Part shown: positions 1 to 9,409 of the stretch, piece after piece
Position numbering within the stretch: position 1 is the stretch's first letter
How the letters are laid out: every line of letters starts with the position of its first letter
The notes under the pieces: generated by a model
Seen by the model: the letters and a program-made list of their open reading frames with translations, nothing else
Told to the model about the DNA's origin: nothing
Databases searched by the model: none
Position numbers and translations under genes: made by a program
Assembly (NCBI GenBank): GCA_004151065.3
Contig: NWUY0300075479.1
Location: forward strand, 1-14,769
DNA length: 14,769 bases
From: Larix sibirica
Lineage: Eukaryota; Streptophyta; Pinopsida; Pinales; Pinaceae
Direction: 5' to 3'

Positions 1-237
1 TTCATCTTTTTCTATCTTGTAACTAGAGTGATACCTTCTTGTTCTATGGAAACTGTAACATCTAACAAACTGGCCTAGCAGGTTTATACAAAAGAAAAAC
101 ATATGTGTTGACTACCTTATACAAAAATTGCAGAATCTTCCAGTTCTATGAGCATCAAAGGCTCTATACATATAGCTTAAAGACATAACTGTAAACATAA
201 CATAAACCAAAACATAAGGAAGCCAACCAACATGCTG
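1..237 (-). other. Probable 3' untranslated region of the LINE
   Basis: This stretch follows the last stop codon (238-240) of the third reading frame on the minus strand. It is A+T-rich, has no long ORF and shows no clear poly(A) end. It is called LINE 3' UTR only by position. The junction with flanking genomic DNA could lie inside it or beyond the window edge. Confidence 0.45.
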
Positions 238-1164
238 CTACTGCAGTCCCATGTCCATGACCGCACCTGCTAAATCCACTATAATGTTCTTCTCGGAACT
301 GAGGTCCACAAAGTTCCCAGCTTGGGCCATAAACTTCTACAGCTTCTCCATTTTCCTACCTATGTCTTCCAACTCACTGTTTGAAGCTTGAGGTTTGCGG
401 ACTTTATGAGGATAAGCAAGCCCTAGGGTGTCTTCAAGGTGCTCGATTATTTTAGCCACTTTACCATTCTGCGATTTAGCCTCAGAGTGAGAAGCAGACA
501 ACAGAGTATACAAACGAGAAAGAACCTTCTTAAACTCCATAGTTTCACTCCTGATCATTCTAACTTGAAGCTCCAGTTCCTGCAGGCGATCGAGAAATTC
601 AACTTCAAACTTAGAAATGTTCTACCTTCTAGGATGACCTTGCAAATTACCAACTCTAGCGTGCCTGCGACAGGGGCCAAGCCCGGGGAAATTACTTCCC
701 ACCTTTCCCATCGGATCGCCCATCATGTCCTGCCCTGCCAAACTTCCCAAGCTACAACCTCCATTATGGCCGCATGCGTGCTTGCATCAACCATCATTCC
801 TCAAATACATATCAACCCGACCCTAAGAACACCCAGGAATGCAATGGTGCTCCATAGCTCTACAGAAATCAAGAAATCTGAAGCCGAAGACAGAGAGCAG
901 CAAAATCAAAATAAGAGGATGCACCGGCAGATGAAGAATGCCATTACCTCGCATCCCAGCCAACAGGCTGTATGGCCAGATGTCATTAATGTCGGTAGGT
1001 GAGGGGATCCTTCGAGGAGCTGAGTGGCCGCCATTTGCCTTGGGGCAAACTCTAAAAAATATGCAATTAATTGTTTTTTAAAATTCCGAGCCCAAAGTGG
1101 ATGGGAGCTCCAAAAGGGGAAAGATCCCAAGCATTATTGGGAGACCATAATCTAGGGGATCCAT
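238..1164 (-). pseudogene. Candidate third LINE ORF (ORF3), coiled-coil protein of unknown function
   Basis: Reading from ATG 1162-1164 (MDPLDYGLP...) to TAG 238-240 gives one frame of 308 codons. It is interrupted only by TAA 1078-1080, TAG 823-825, TGA 787-789, TAG 622-624 and TAG 337-339, with no frameshift needed. Residues about 84-98 are hydrophobic (LILILLLSVFGFRFL). Residues 106-137 hold a Cys/His cluster (HHCIPGC, then CKHACGHNGGC). Residues about 185-235 look like a coiled coil (KFEVEFLDRLQELELQV, then EFKKVLSRLYTLL), and a charged helix runs to residue 275. The end reads NIIVDLAGAVMDMGLQ. Four of the five internal stops are TAG or TGA, which single transitions could make from Trp or Gln codons. 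The start lies 13 nt inside the end of ORF2. I do not recognise the protein. Alternatives are a 3' UTR that happens to be open, or a captured host fragment. Confidence 0.5.
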
Positions 1165-1169
1165 GCATT

Positions 1170-1615
1170 TTCATGAATGACATTATCACAAGTAGTTGAG
1201 CCATAGGAGAGCTCGACGCCAGTGTTAGCCAGTCCATCAGCTTGCCCGTTAAGCCATCTTAAGATATGAAGGAAGGTGATTTCATGGAAGTCTTTCCTAA
1301 TGCTGGCTAAGAGTTGATGCATTTTGGAGGAGGGTTCTCTCCTGTTGGTGATAATACTTCTAGCTTCTCTAATGATAATTAATGAATCCCCAAGGAATTT
1401 CAAATTCGTAATTCCCAGGTTTATATCCATCTCCAACCCTTTGATGAGGCCAAGCCACTCTGTGCCATTGTTCGTCTTCCTCCCGATACCCCATGCAAAC
1501 TCTCTCTGCTTATTCCCATTGGAGTCTAAAATAAATCCCCCCGCACCTGCCAAACCTCGATTTCCTTTCGAGGCACCATAAAAAAAAGAGTGCTGTAGCC
1601 CAAGAGAGCCCACCA
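1170..1615 (-). other. RNase H domain at the C-terminus of LINE ORF2
   Basis: RNase H removes the RNA strand of RNA-DNA hybrids. Visible pieces are GASKGNRGLAGAGGFILDS, NNGTEWLGLIKGLE (catalytic Glu), LKFLGDSLIIIREA (Asp) and WLNGQADGLANTGVEL (final Asp). The first catalytic Asp should sit just before GASKGN. There the minus strand has eight T followed by ATGG. Loss of one G from a GAT codon explains both the missing Asp and the frame change with the upstream STLFF segment. The domain is of the type known from a subset of plant L1 elements. Confidence 0.9.
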
Positions 1616-2056
1616 ATGCTGAAAGTCATCTTTGTTCATCCTCAATTCCCATATCGAGGGTCTCTGCAATTTAGGAGGCTTGATCCAGTGAGGAGAGGAG
1701 GGGGGCATAAGGAAGTTGGCCAACCAATTTATCTCATCCATTGTCAAAGGTTCCTGCTGAATGCTAGGCATTCCACGCGAAAATAAGGATTTGGTCCATA
1801 GTGCCTTAGCTATGGAGAAGACCCTATCAGGGCAAGCGGGCTTACCTTCAAAACTTTCCTTATTCCTTGTAGTCCATATCTTCCAACTAATGTACATGGG
1901 TAAAGCTTCCCAAGCTCTTAAGAAGTCCAGTTTCTTATGGAATGAACCTTGATAATAATCCTTCCAGCATTTGAATAGATTGTTCCAATTTGTTGGCATC
2001 ACAATATTGATATTTAAATTCTTAAAGGCATGATCCTAAACTGCTATAGTAAACTT

Positions 2057-2300
2057 GCATTCAAGGATAAGGTGCTCCAATGTTTCTTCTGATTCTTTGC
2101 AAAGGGTGCAATGAAGGGGGCCAAATATCCCACGTTTTCTCAGATTATCAGTAGTTAAAGTTTTTCTATGAGCAAGCACCCAAAAGAAGACATTCACCTT
2201 TGGTAACCCACCTTTACACCAAACCTTGGCCCATTTGACATCTCTGATATTTCTGGTCCTGTTGTTATGCACAAATAGATAGCCTTCTTTCACCGAGTAG
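2057..2300 (-). other. zf-RVT-like zinc-binding segment of LINE ORF2
   Basis: Between the reverse transcriptase and RNase H the frame reads SYSVKEGYLFVHNN, WAKVWCKGGLPKVNVFFWVL, RKTLTTDNLRKRGI and CTLCKESEETLEHLILEC. The pattern Cys-x2-Cys-x8-His-x4-Cys (2057-2110) and the preceding Trp/Leu-rich stretch match the zf-RVT family found after plant LINE reverse transcriptases. The role is presumed to be nucleic-acid binding. TAG 2036-2038 follows in the phrase IAV*DHAF, probably a lost Trp. Confidence 0.85.
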
Positions 2301-2900
2301 GAGCCTGGCCTACCCCATCCCCGTCTATCTTTGAGAGAGCGATTAACAAGGCACTGCTCATGCAACAATGTGAGAAAGACATTATAATCCGACTGGAGAT
2401 GAACTAGAAGATCCAACGATTTCCATCCGTCCCATCTGCTAGAGGGGGTCCAGTTGGAGATGTCATACAAAGTGTGAATATTTTGGCTGTCAAACCAGTT
2501 CTTAAGGTCTCTTAACTCATTCTGAAAATTAGCAAAGGAGTTATGCCCCAACTTATCATACCAAATCTTTATATTCTTTCCATTTCCCATGACCAAGTGA
2601 ATTTTTTCCTTGATAATGAAGTCCGCCTTCTTGCAGAGATACCAGATGGGAGTCCCCTTTTTCTCCAAGTTTACATTCTCAATGCAGCGACTTCTAGTTC
2701 CCACCATGCATTTTTTTCGCAGGACTTTTTTTCCACCAGGTATCTTTGTTTGAGACGATTCTCCACAAAATTTTTTCCCCCAGAGCAAGATTCATAATAT
2801 TGGGATCCTTCACCCTAGCTCCACCACAATTCTTAGAGCTGCAAACAGTGTTCCAATTTATCAAGTGGAATTTTCTGGAGTTACTTGCTTTACCCCCCTA

Positions 2901-4070
2901 CCAAAGGAATTTACAGATTTCTCCGTTGATTTCCTGTATGATGGAAATTGGAGCTAAGGAAATAGAACATACATAGATCGGGAAGGAAAATAAAATGGAT
3001 TTTATCAATGTAAGCTTCCCAGCAAGGTTAAGCCATTTGAACCCCCAGGAGGAGATTTTATTTTTGATTTTGTCGATCAATCCTTGCCAGTCGTCCTTCT
3101 TCTTTTCCCCCCCTTTGAAAATGGGAATACCAATGTAATTGAAGGAATTATAGACTGTAATTCCTTCGAAACCAAGAATTCTAGAGATCCTCGCCATGGT
3201 GCCTTGCGAGCAGTTCCAACCATGCACTTTTGACTTGAGATCATTGATTTTACCATCCGAAGCTTTTAGGAAGAGAGAAAGGACACTTTTAAAGAGTTCA
3301 GCAATAGTGATTGATGCTCCTCCCAACAGAATAGTATTATCCGCAAATTGTGCATTATTAGCTGCTCTGACCCCTTTCTCTATTTTCGGACCTTTTAGTT
3401 CCCCAGAGTTTTGAAGACATTGGAGCCTTCTGCTCAAGGAGTCAACAACCAAAATGTAAAGAAAAGGGGAGAGTGGGCATTCCTGAGGGATTCCTTGAGA
3501 GGCTTTAAAGAAATTGGTTGGTCTTCCATTGAGTAAGGGAGCAATCCAAGGACTGTTGATGCAGGCCTTAATCCACCTTACAAATCTTTGAGAGAATCCA
3601 AACTTTATCATAATTTCAAAAAGGAAGAAATGATTGACTCTATCAAATGAATTTGCCATGTCAAGTTTGATTGCCATACCTTGCTGCTTGCACTCCATGC
3701 TAGAGTGGACCGCTTCCTAGACTATGATTATATTGTCAAGAATTTGCCTCTCCACAATGAAGCCTCCTTGAGTTTCAAAAATAAGGTGGTCCATAATTTT
3801 CTTCATTCTGGTGGCTAAGATTTTAGTGAGAATTTTGTAGGAAGTGTTACAGAGTGAGATGGGCTTGAAGCGAGAGATGGATAAAGGATTCTTGTATTTG
3901 GGAATTAAGGCAAGGAAGTAGGAGTTTGTGCCCCACCCAATCCTGTCCTTTTTCCGAGTCCGTTACATCATTTTTTTCAAGTCATCCTTGATGATTTCCC
4001 ACGCAGCTCTGTAGAAATTAATGGTAAACCCGTCCGGACCTGGGGCTTTATCTGCATGCAACGCTCATAT
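2901..4070 (-). other. Reverse transcriptase domain of LINE ORF2
   Basis: The fingers and palm are visible in order: HADKAPGPDGF, FLALIPK, FKPISLCNTSYKILTKILATR, a GGFIVERQILDNIIIV segment, motif A KLDMANSFDRV (Asp codon 3660-3662), motif B SQGIPQECPLSPFLYIL, motif C AQFADNTILLGGAS (FADN at 3336-3347), then YIGIPIF and the thumb-like LNLAGKLTLIKSILFSFP. The second catalytic Asp of the family F/YADD box is Asn (codon 3336-3338). In motif B the usual QG before C/D-PLSP is QE. TAA 3963-3965 and TAG 3717-3719 lie within the domain. Confidence 0.95.
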
Positions 4071-4659
4071 GGCATCTTTAATTTCAAATTCCATGATACG
4101 CTTGGAGAGCTCACGATTTTCTCTGTCAGAGATGAGAGGGGGAATATCAGAAAGAAGGTCAGCCTGGGCCAGGAGGTCGGTCTCATTGTTATCCCGATAG
4201 AGCTCTTGGAAGTGTTGAAAGATATGAGTTTTAATCTCCTCTTGATCAAGAATCCTAGCACCGTCATTAACTCTGAGCTCTTTGATCATGTTTTGGCTGA
4301 GTCTAGCTTTAGTTTGCTTATGAAAATACCCCTTATTGTTGTCCCTCCCTTTTAACCATAATTGTCTAGATTTAATTCTCTAAGCTTCTTCTTCTTTTCT
4401 AGTTGCACAGAGAATTTTGTTGTTCAGCTCCTGCTCTTGGCATATGAGAGCTGAGGTGATGTCAACTCTTTCCATATCAGATTGAAGAGCTGCGAGGTCT
4501 GTTTGTAACTACTTTTTAACATGTCCAAGGCATTTCAATTCAAAATTTTCCCAGCTTTTTAAACATAAGGAACATTTCTGAGTTTGCTCTCCCAAACATA
4601 ACTCGGGGACCCATAGCAGGGGTATTTCCAGGCAGAATTTATTAACTCAAGAGCTTTAA

Positions 4660-5422
4660 CATCTTGCAACCAAGCGGGATTAAACCAGAAGGGAATTGGG
4701 CCAAGATTGGCAGGAGTGGCAAGGGTAAGAGAAATCGGTTTATGATCAGAAATTGCAGAGGGGATCACGAAGGAGGTAGGGATCAAGTTTTGTTGAAGGA
4801 AGGAGGAGTTGATTAGGAAGCGATAGATCCTGGCAGCAATATGACCCACACCAATACAGCGGTTACTCTAGGTGAAATTTCCATTCTTAAGAGGAGGATC
4901 CAACAAGTCTAGGTCTGAGATCAAGTCTTCTAGATTTTCCCCGAAGGGATCCCTAACCCTAGATCCTCCACACTTCTCAATATGGGACTTTGTAGTGTTA
5001 AAATCACCAGCAAAGATAATTTCCTGATCTTTAATAATTTCCTTCAGAGAAGAAAGAATTTTCCAAAAATAATGCTTATATTTGTAATGTGTAGGCTCGT
5101 AAACATTACAGATATAAAAGGAAGAGTTATCTTCCTTGTTGCAGAGTTCGTTTAAAACCCAATGATGACTATTTTTAACGAAATTGGAAGAAAACTTACT
5201 TGAATAGAAGGTCACAATGCCTCCAAAAGCTCCTCTTGAGATGACAACAATCCCGTGGCAATCTTTCCAAAAGAGATGTGTGAGTGCCAGGGCCTCCACA
5301 TCGCTCATTATTGTCTCCTGGATCAGTAGCACATCTGGTCTTTCAGATTTGACAACTTCTTGCATTGCCTTTACTTTATTTTGTCCACCCATTCCCCGAC
5401 AATTCCAAGAGACAAGCTTCAT
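4660..5422 (-). other. Endonuclease/exonuclease/phosphatase domain of LINE ORF2
   Basis: This is the N-terminal DNA-nicking domain of the L1 type. Visible family motifs are SWNCRG (active-site Asn), LLIQET (metal-binding Glu), FAGDFNTT (Asp and Asn) and SDHKPISLTL (terminal Asp-His pair). A TAG at 4868-4870 interrupts NFT*SNR, where the family usually has Trp. In the segment RIYRFLI the residue that is usually Asp (RIDRF or RLDRF) is Tyr (codon 4823-4825). The domain is recognisable end to end but not functional. Confidence 0.93.
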
Positions 5423-5424
5423 TA
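5420..5424 (-). promoter_or_regulatory. TAATG stop-start overlap joining LINE ORF1 and ORF2
   Basis: On the minus strand the ORF1 stop TAA (5422-5424) shares one base with the ORF2 start ATG (5420-5422). A UAAUG overlap of this kind has been shown to drive coupled termination and reinitiation in the silkworm non-LTR element SART1. Whether this plant family uses the same mechanism is inference from the sequence only. Confidence 0.6.
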
Positions 5425-6764
5425 ATTCTTCCTGGATTGTTGGCCTGCTCGAGCCCGACCTTCTGGTTTGACAAGATTTTTAGAGGACTGGAGCAGCTTG
5501 GTTTCCTCGATACTTCTTTTCCTTCTTAATTCCATTTCTCTTTCAGCCTCTTGCTCCCTGTGATAACGTAGAGATTTTCTTCCTCTTGTGGTTAGGGTGG
5601 GTCCTGATTCAAGGTGTTCTTGAGATTCTTTAGAAGAGGACTCAGGAGAAACAGAGTAGGGGGATACCTTGCTATGTTTAACCATTTCCGCCCATGATCT
5701 TCCAAGAGGGGGGGAGCCATTTTGCGCTGGTACATATTTTCCTGTTTCTAGAGAAGGGGAGACAGTGCTGGAAATCAAGAGATCATTTTGCTCGGTGGCC
5801 ATTTTCGATATTTCTGGTTCAACTATCTCGCCTTCTTCAACATTTAAGGCTTCAAACGGATTGCTTGCTAAGATTACTGTTTCTTTCGTAGCTTTCTCTT
5901 TTTCTTTTGCAAGCTACTGCCCTTTTGGATCAGGATTAGAGCAGATGTTATTTTTCCTTTTATGACATGTTGCCATTCTTCTTCTTGCGATTTCTCCAGG
6001 GTCTCTTTAGGTACTTTCAGACAGTTTTTGACGAAGTGACCATATTCATGGCACTTTTTACATTTGAAAGGAAGTCACTCGTAGTCGAATTTCTGGGCAT
6101 ATTCCCAACCATCCATGCAAAGGTTTACGAACTCATAAAGTCCCTTCTCCAGATCTACTTCCACGCAAATTCTTGCGCAAGAAAATAGAGGGACTTTGGG
6201 TTTAGCTTTATCAATGAAGTTCCCAAAGGAGTTGCCTATTTCTTGGAGGGTTTCATCATTCCAACAGTGTAGTGGAAGATGAAGCAGATGAACCCAAACA
6301 AGGACGGCTGAGGGCACATCCCTTTTAGGGTCAAAGGATAGGCTCCATGGGTTCAGGTAAATATCCCTCGGACCCAAAAAATATGGCCCACTTCTAAAAA
6401 TGAGATCTCCATCCTCTTTGACTTCGAATAAAAAAATGAAGAAACCCTTACCACAGAAACAATGTTGAATGCCCCCCGAGATCAATGGCACCCAATTCTT
6501 TTTTATCCAAGTTTCCATGGTTTTCGGCGATGGCCATATCCCAGTGAACTGTCCAATCAAACCATGCTCACTCAGAGCAAGGGCTTTCAGCCTTGAAGCG
6601 GGCGACATGATCTGAATCTTGGGGGCATCCGAGAGTTTGACAAAACCAACACCAAACGATGGAAAAGCAAAAGGAGGAGGGGTGGAGACGGCCACCAACG
6701 CCTAGAAAGCCGCATCCAGAATACGTTGGCGATCCTCTGGGTTGGGATCCAAAGGGGGATCCAT
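5422..6764 (-). pseudogene. LINE ORF1: DUF4283/CCHC nucleic-acid-binding protein (broken)
   Basis: ORF1 proteins of plant L1 elements bind the element RNA. The start is placed at ATG 6762-6764 (MDPPLDPNPEDRQRIL), upstream of the longest uninterrupted stretch, because the frame is continuous across one TAG at 6702-6704. The DUF4283-like core contains GPYFLGPRDIYLNPWSLSFD, then VLVWVHLLHLPLHCWNDE and EIGNSFGNFIDKA. A TGA at 6075-6077 follows FDYE and precedes LPFKCKKC. The zinc knuckle comes next, then a Lys/Glu-rich tail with SNPFEALNVEEGEIVEPEI and a basic end (GRKSLRYHREQEAEREMELR). One frameshift lies at about 5935-5965 and another TAG at 5914-5916. Total length is about 447 codons. The final TAA overlaps the ORF2 start. 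Confidence 0.9.
6021..6062 (-). other. CCHC zinc knuckle of LINE ORF1
   Basis: The minus strand encodes CKKCHEYGHFVKNC, an exact Cys-x2-Cys-x4-His-x4-Cys retroviral-type knuckle. It sits right after the DUF4283-like domain, as in plant LINE ORF1 proteins. It lies downstream of the TGA at 6075-6077 and so would not be translated from this copy without readthrough. Confidence 0.92.
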
Positions 6765-6850
6765 CCCCAGGTCGCAGGGGCAACGGAAGAGAGAACCCTA
6801 GCAGCGATGGCTCGAGGGTTCAGACGACAACAGGCAGCGCGATCCTGGAA
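6765..6850 (-). other. Probable 5' leader of the LINE
   Basis: This GC-rich stretch lies directly upstream of the ORF1 ATG on the minus strand and includes a CTAGGGTTCTCTCTTCCG segment. An internal promoter is expected in such a leader, but no defined element can be named. The right border is set only by the change to A+T-rich DNA. Confidence 0.5.
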
Positions 6851-8544
6851 ATAGGATTGTTGGTCACCATGAATTCAATAGTTAACCAACATTCAAATAA
6901 AATATATAGGGGGAAAAGATGCTTGATTTCATTCCAATGGAATGCAAATAAACAATATAGTGTATCACCTAGAAAACCTTGTAGCAAGTGGGAACCAAAT
7001 ATCTCCATGGGAGGGTCCTTTGACTTGCATGTAAGTTCAATCTCAATCTATAGTGTATTTGGATAACATGTCCCCTTGTGGATGGCCACTTTAGAGGGAA
7101 AACAAACAAACAACATGGGGGGAAATAAACTAGAAATGGATGAATAGGTATGGTGGGTTCCTAACTATATAATCTAATTTCTTTAGCATTAGTTTGATTT
7201 GAATTCCTCCTTAGTGCATCCCCATGGCTCATTTTTATAGGTTGAAATGGAACCCATCCTGAACCATAGCCCATGTGAATGAATGCTTATCATTCATTCA
7301 TGGAAGCTCTTGTGCTTGATGGAAAATTGAGGTATGCCAAAGGACTGACTATTTATGAGGTGGGAGGTTCAACTTGGTTTCTATGCACTCACTACATTGT
7401 TATAGTAGGTCCTTGGTTATTTATTAGTCACAAAATAGTTCATTTTCCAAATTTATATTGTTGCATGACAAATGAAGAGTTATCAATGCAACTAGAACTA
7501 GTAATGGAAGATATGTCATGTGACCCTAGAAGCTATTAAATGATGGTTTGAATTTTCTTAGTGGGATGAAAATAACCATGAAATCATATGATGGGATTCA
7601 CTATGTGAGTTATGTTTGAATTAGGAATGTTTCCAAGCATGTCTACCTAAATGTTATAGGTGATCAAAATGAGGGTGATAACAAGTATACATGAAATTAG
7701 ATCCATAAAGTGGATGAATGCATAAATTAAAAGTAAAAATGATCAAAGAATACCAAGATGTGTTTTCAAGAGATTATAAAAATTATAAAAGACTTGTCAA
7801 ATAAATGGGTGAAATGAAGATAAAATTGGTTCTAGGAGAAAAAAATGTCAAGAAAATACCTTATAAGCTATCCCATAGTACAAAGAAATTGCGAACTAGG
7901 AGATTCATTCATGAGTGCACTAGGATTGATATATCCAACTGATAAATCAGAATGAGCCAACATGATTCGTATAAGAGGAACTTATATCCCACTCTCTTAA
8001 CCAACATAGATTATTTACATAAATGTGTTTACTCTACAATCTTTGCTCAAGATTGATTATAAGGATCCTTTCCCTATGTAACTTGCACACAAGCAACCAA
8101 CTATATGATTGTAGATTCAACTAGTAGATAGAAATTAAGGTGCCTTCAAACTCTACATTGGACACAATGGACAATCACATCAATACCTTCAAGCTCTAAC
8201 ATACAAATGGAAATCCAACAACCCATATGATATATTAAATAATATTCCAATACTACATCAAATGAATTAACGCATGTGTAATGAATCCCATTGGTCTCAA
8301 TTGTTCCCAACATTTATATTTTCACCAGTCCATTAAGGAAACAACTGTGTTAATGTCCCATGAATTGAAAAACATAAAAAATATTATAATTAATCCATTG
8401 ATACCACTTAGTTGCATTATTGGCAATATTATGCCATCTATTGTTTAATTTAGCAATCCAATTGTTGGATATAGACATCCACTTAGAGAATAATTTAGCA
8501 GAGGAGAGACACAACTTATCAATGAAGTGTATGACTTATACAAT

Positions 8545-8675
8545 GGTGTGTATGTCCTATCCACGGCCTATCTAGGGTGCATATGTCCTCCAGGCTATAT
8601 GAATTACTACATACATGCTTTCTTCGAGGTGTGTATATAGCCTCAAGGTTCATGAAATCATTGTGTATGGTATTT
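8545..8675. repeat. Imperfect short tandem-like repeat
   Basis: Three segments beginning near 8545, 8575 and 8628 share a pattern of GGTGTGTATGTCCT or GGGTGCATATGTCCT followed by a GGC/GGT-TAT/CAT block. The spacing is uneven (30 and 53 bases) and identity is low, so this may be chance or an old microrepeat. Confidence 0.3.
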
Positions 8676-8731
8676 CTAGTTTCCAATGGCCCCAACAATA
8701 ATATAATTGTTGTTCTTCAAGGACATTAATA

Positions 8732-8766
8732 GAAATTTGGCTAAAATAATGAAATAACCAAATTTC
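8732..8766. repeat. Short perfect inverted repeat (9-bp arms)
   Basis: GAAATTTGG at 8732-8740 is matched by CCAAATTTC at 8758-8766, with a 17-base A+T-rich spacer. It could form a small hairpin. No neighbouring gene gives it an obvious role, and such arms are not rare in A+T-rich DNA. Confidence 0.5.
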
Positions 8767-9409
8767 CTTAGCCATCAATCCTAGTTAGGAAATAGATGGA
8801 TGGCCTGGATTTCTTGGTGGTTAGGTTTTCAAAACCTTAGTGAATTCAATTGGGGTTAACTATCACATAGAGCATATTATTGATAAATATGTGAATTATA
8901 TGGTGTTGAATAGCAAATTATTTACCATATTGAAGGGAGCTATTAAATGGAGTGGGTAAGGGATCGACTGCTAGATGGTGACTGCGGTGACTTCTAGAAT
9001 TTGAATTTCCATTTAATTATCCCACATGGGAGCGTTGGATATCCATCAACTCCAAACAACGATGAGTCACACATAATATGAATTGAAATGCCCAAGTCTT
9101 TCATATAATAGTGAATTGATCTTGTCCCTTGGAATCAAAGTGAATAAAAATATTCATAGTAGACATAGTAATTAATCAGAGTGAACAAATATATTTTAGC
9201 CTCGAAACCCAGAAAATAAAACCATATTTGAATGGTTGCTCAATCTTCATTTCAACAATCTCAAGTTACATTGCAACTCATGCCTCTATGGCCATTCAAC
9301 AATTTACACACCCAAGATCTTGTGCATCCCCACCTCTTTGCTAGCAAAACAATTCCTTTGTGAGTGCAATTACAAGGAGATATAGGCAGAGATGGGAATA
9401 ATGGGAAGA

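Larger units (their letters stand above)
1152..5422 (-). pseudogene. LINE ORF2: endonuclease, reverse transcriptase, RNase H polyprotein (broken)
   Basis: This frame would encode the enzyme for target-primed reverse transcription: it nicks genomic DNA and copies the element RNA at the nick. It starts MKLVSWNCRGMGGQ at ATG 5420-5422, a typical plant L1 ORF2 start, and ends at TAG 1152-1154. Its length of about 1,420 codons suits an L1 ORF2 with RNase H. In-frame stops are TAG 4868-4870, 4509-4511 and 4380-4382, TGA 4065-4067, TAA 3963-3965, and TAG 3717-3719, 2898-2900 and 2036-2038. Shifts lie at about 4556-4563 (one base lost), 2726-2732 (one base gained) and 1579-1580 (one base lost). The reverse transcriptase catalytic motif reads FADN instead of FADD. 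Several stops fall where the family normally has Trp (for example NFT*SNR and KDAI*ALHADKAPGPDGF) or Gln (IIIV*EAVHS). The copy is inactive. Confidence 0.95.
1..6850 (-). mobile_element. Degenerate LINE (plant L1-type non-LTR retrotransposon), nearly full length
   Basis: The minus strand encodes, in order, a DUF4283/CCHC ORF1, then an endonuclease, reverse transcriptase, zf-RVT-like motif and RNase H in ORF2. This is the layout of plant L1 elements that acquired an RNase H domain. No long terminal repeats, integrase or protease were seen, which argues against an LTR element. The 5' limit near 6850 is placed where GC-rich leader sequence gives way to A+T-rich DNA. The 3' limit is not seen: no poly(A) tail (poly(T) on the plus strand) or target-site duplication was found, so the element probably continues past base 1. 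It has at least 16 in-frame nonsense codons across its three frames and four located frameshifts, so it cannot move by itself. Confidence 0.92.

Noticed and set aside
439-1002. A 187-codon uninterrupted plus-strand ORF opposite the ORF3 candidate
   Set aside because: It is the longest unbroken ORF in that stretch, but it is antisense to the LINE, has no recognisable domain, and the minus frame gives a continuous 308-codon reading with a coiled coil. It is treated as a shadow, though codon-level comparison of copies would be needed to be certain.
906-1151. Continuation of the ORF2 frame past its stop (TAG 1152, TAA 1134, then 74 open codons)
   Set aside because: It lies in the frame next to the ORF3 candidate and has no recognisable motif. 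The RNase H domain already ends at a normal place before 1152. It is mentioned as an alternative but not called.
1-6900. Target-site duplication of the LINE
   Set aside because: No matching direct repeat was found between the DNA right of 6850 and the left edge. The 3' end is probably outside the window.
7279-7539. 86-codon plus-strand ORF
   Set aside because: No motif, stops crowd both sides in the same frame, and the length is reachable by chance in nearly 3 kb of sequence.
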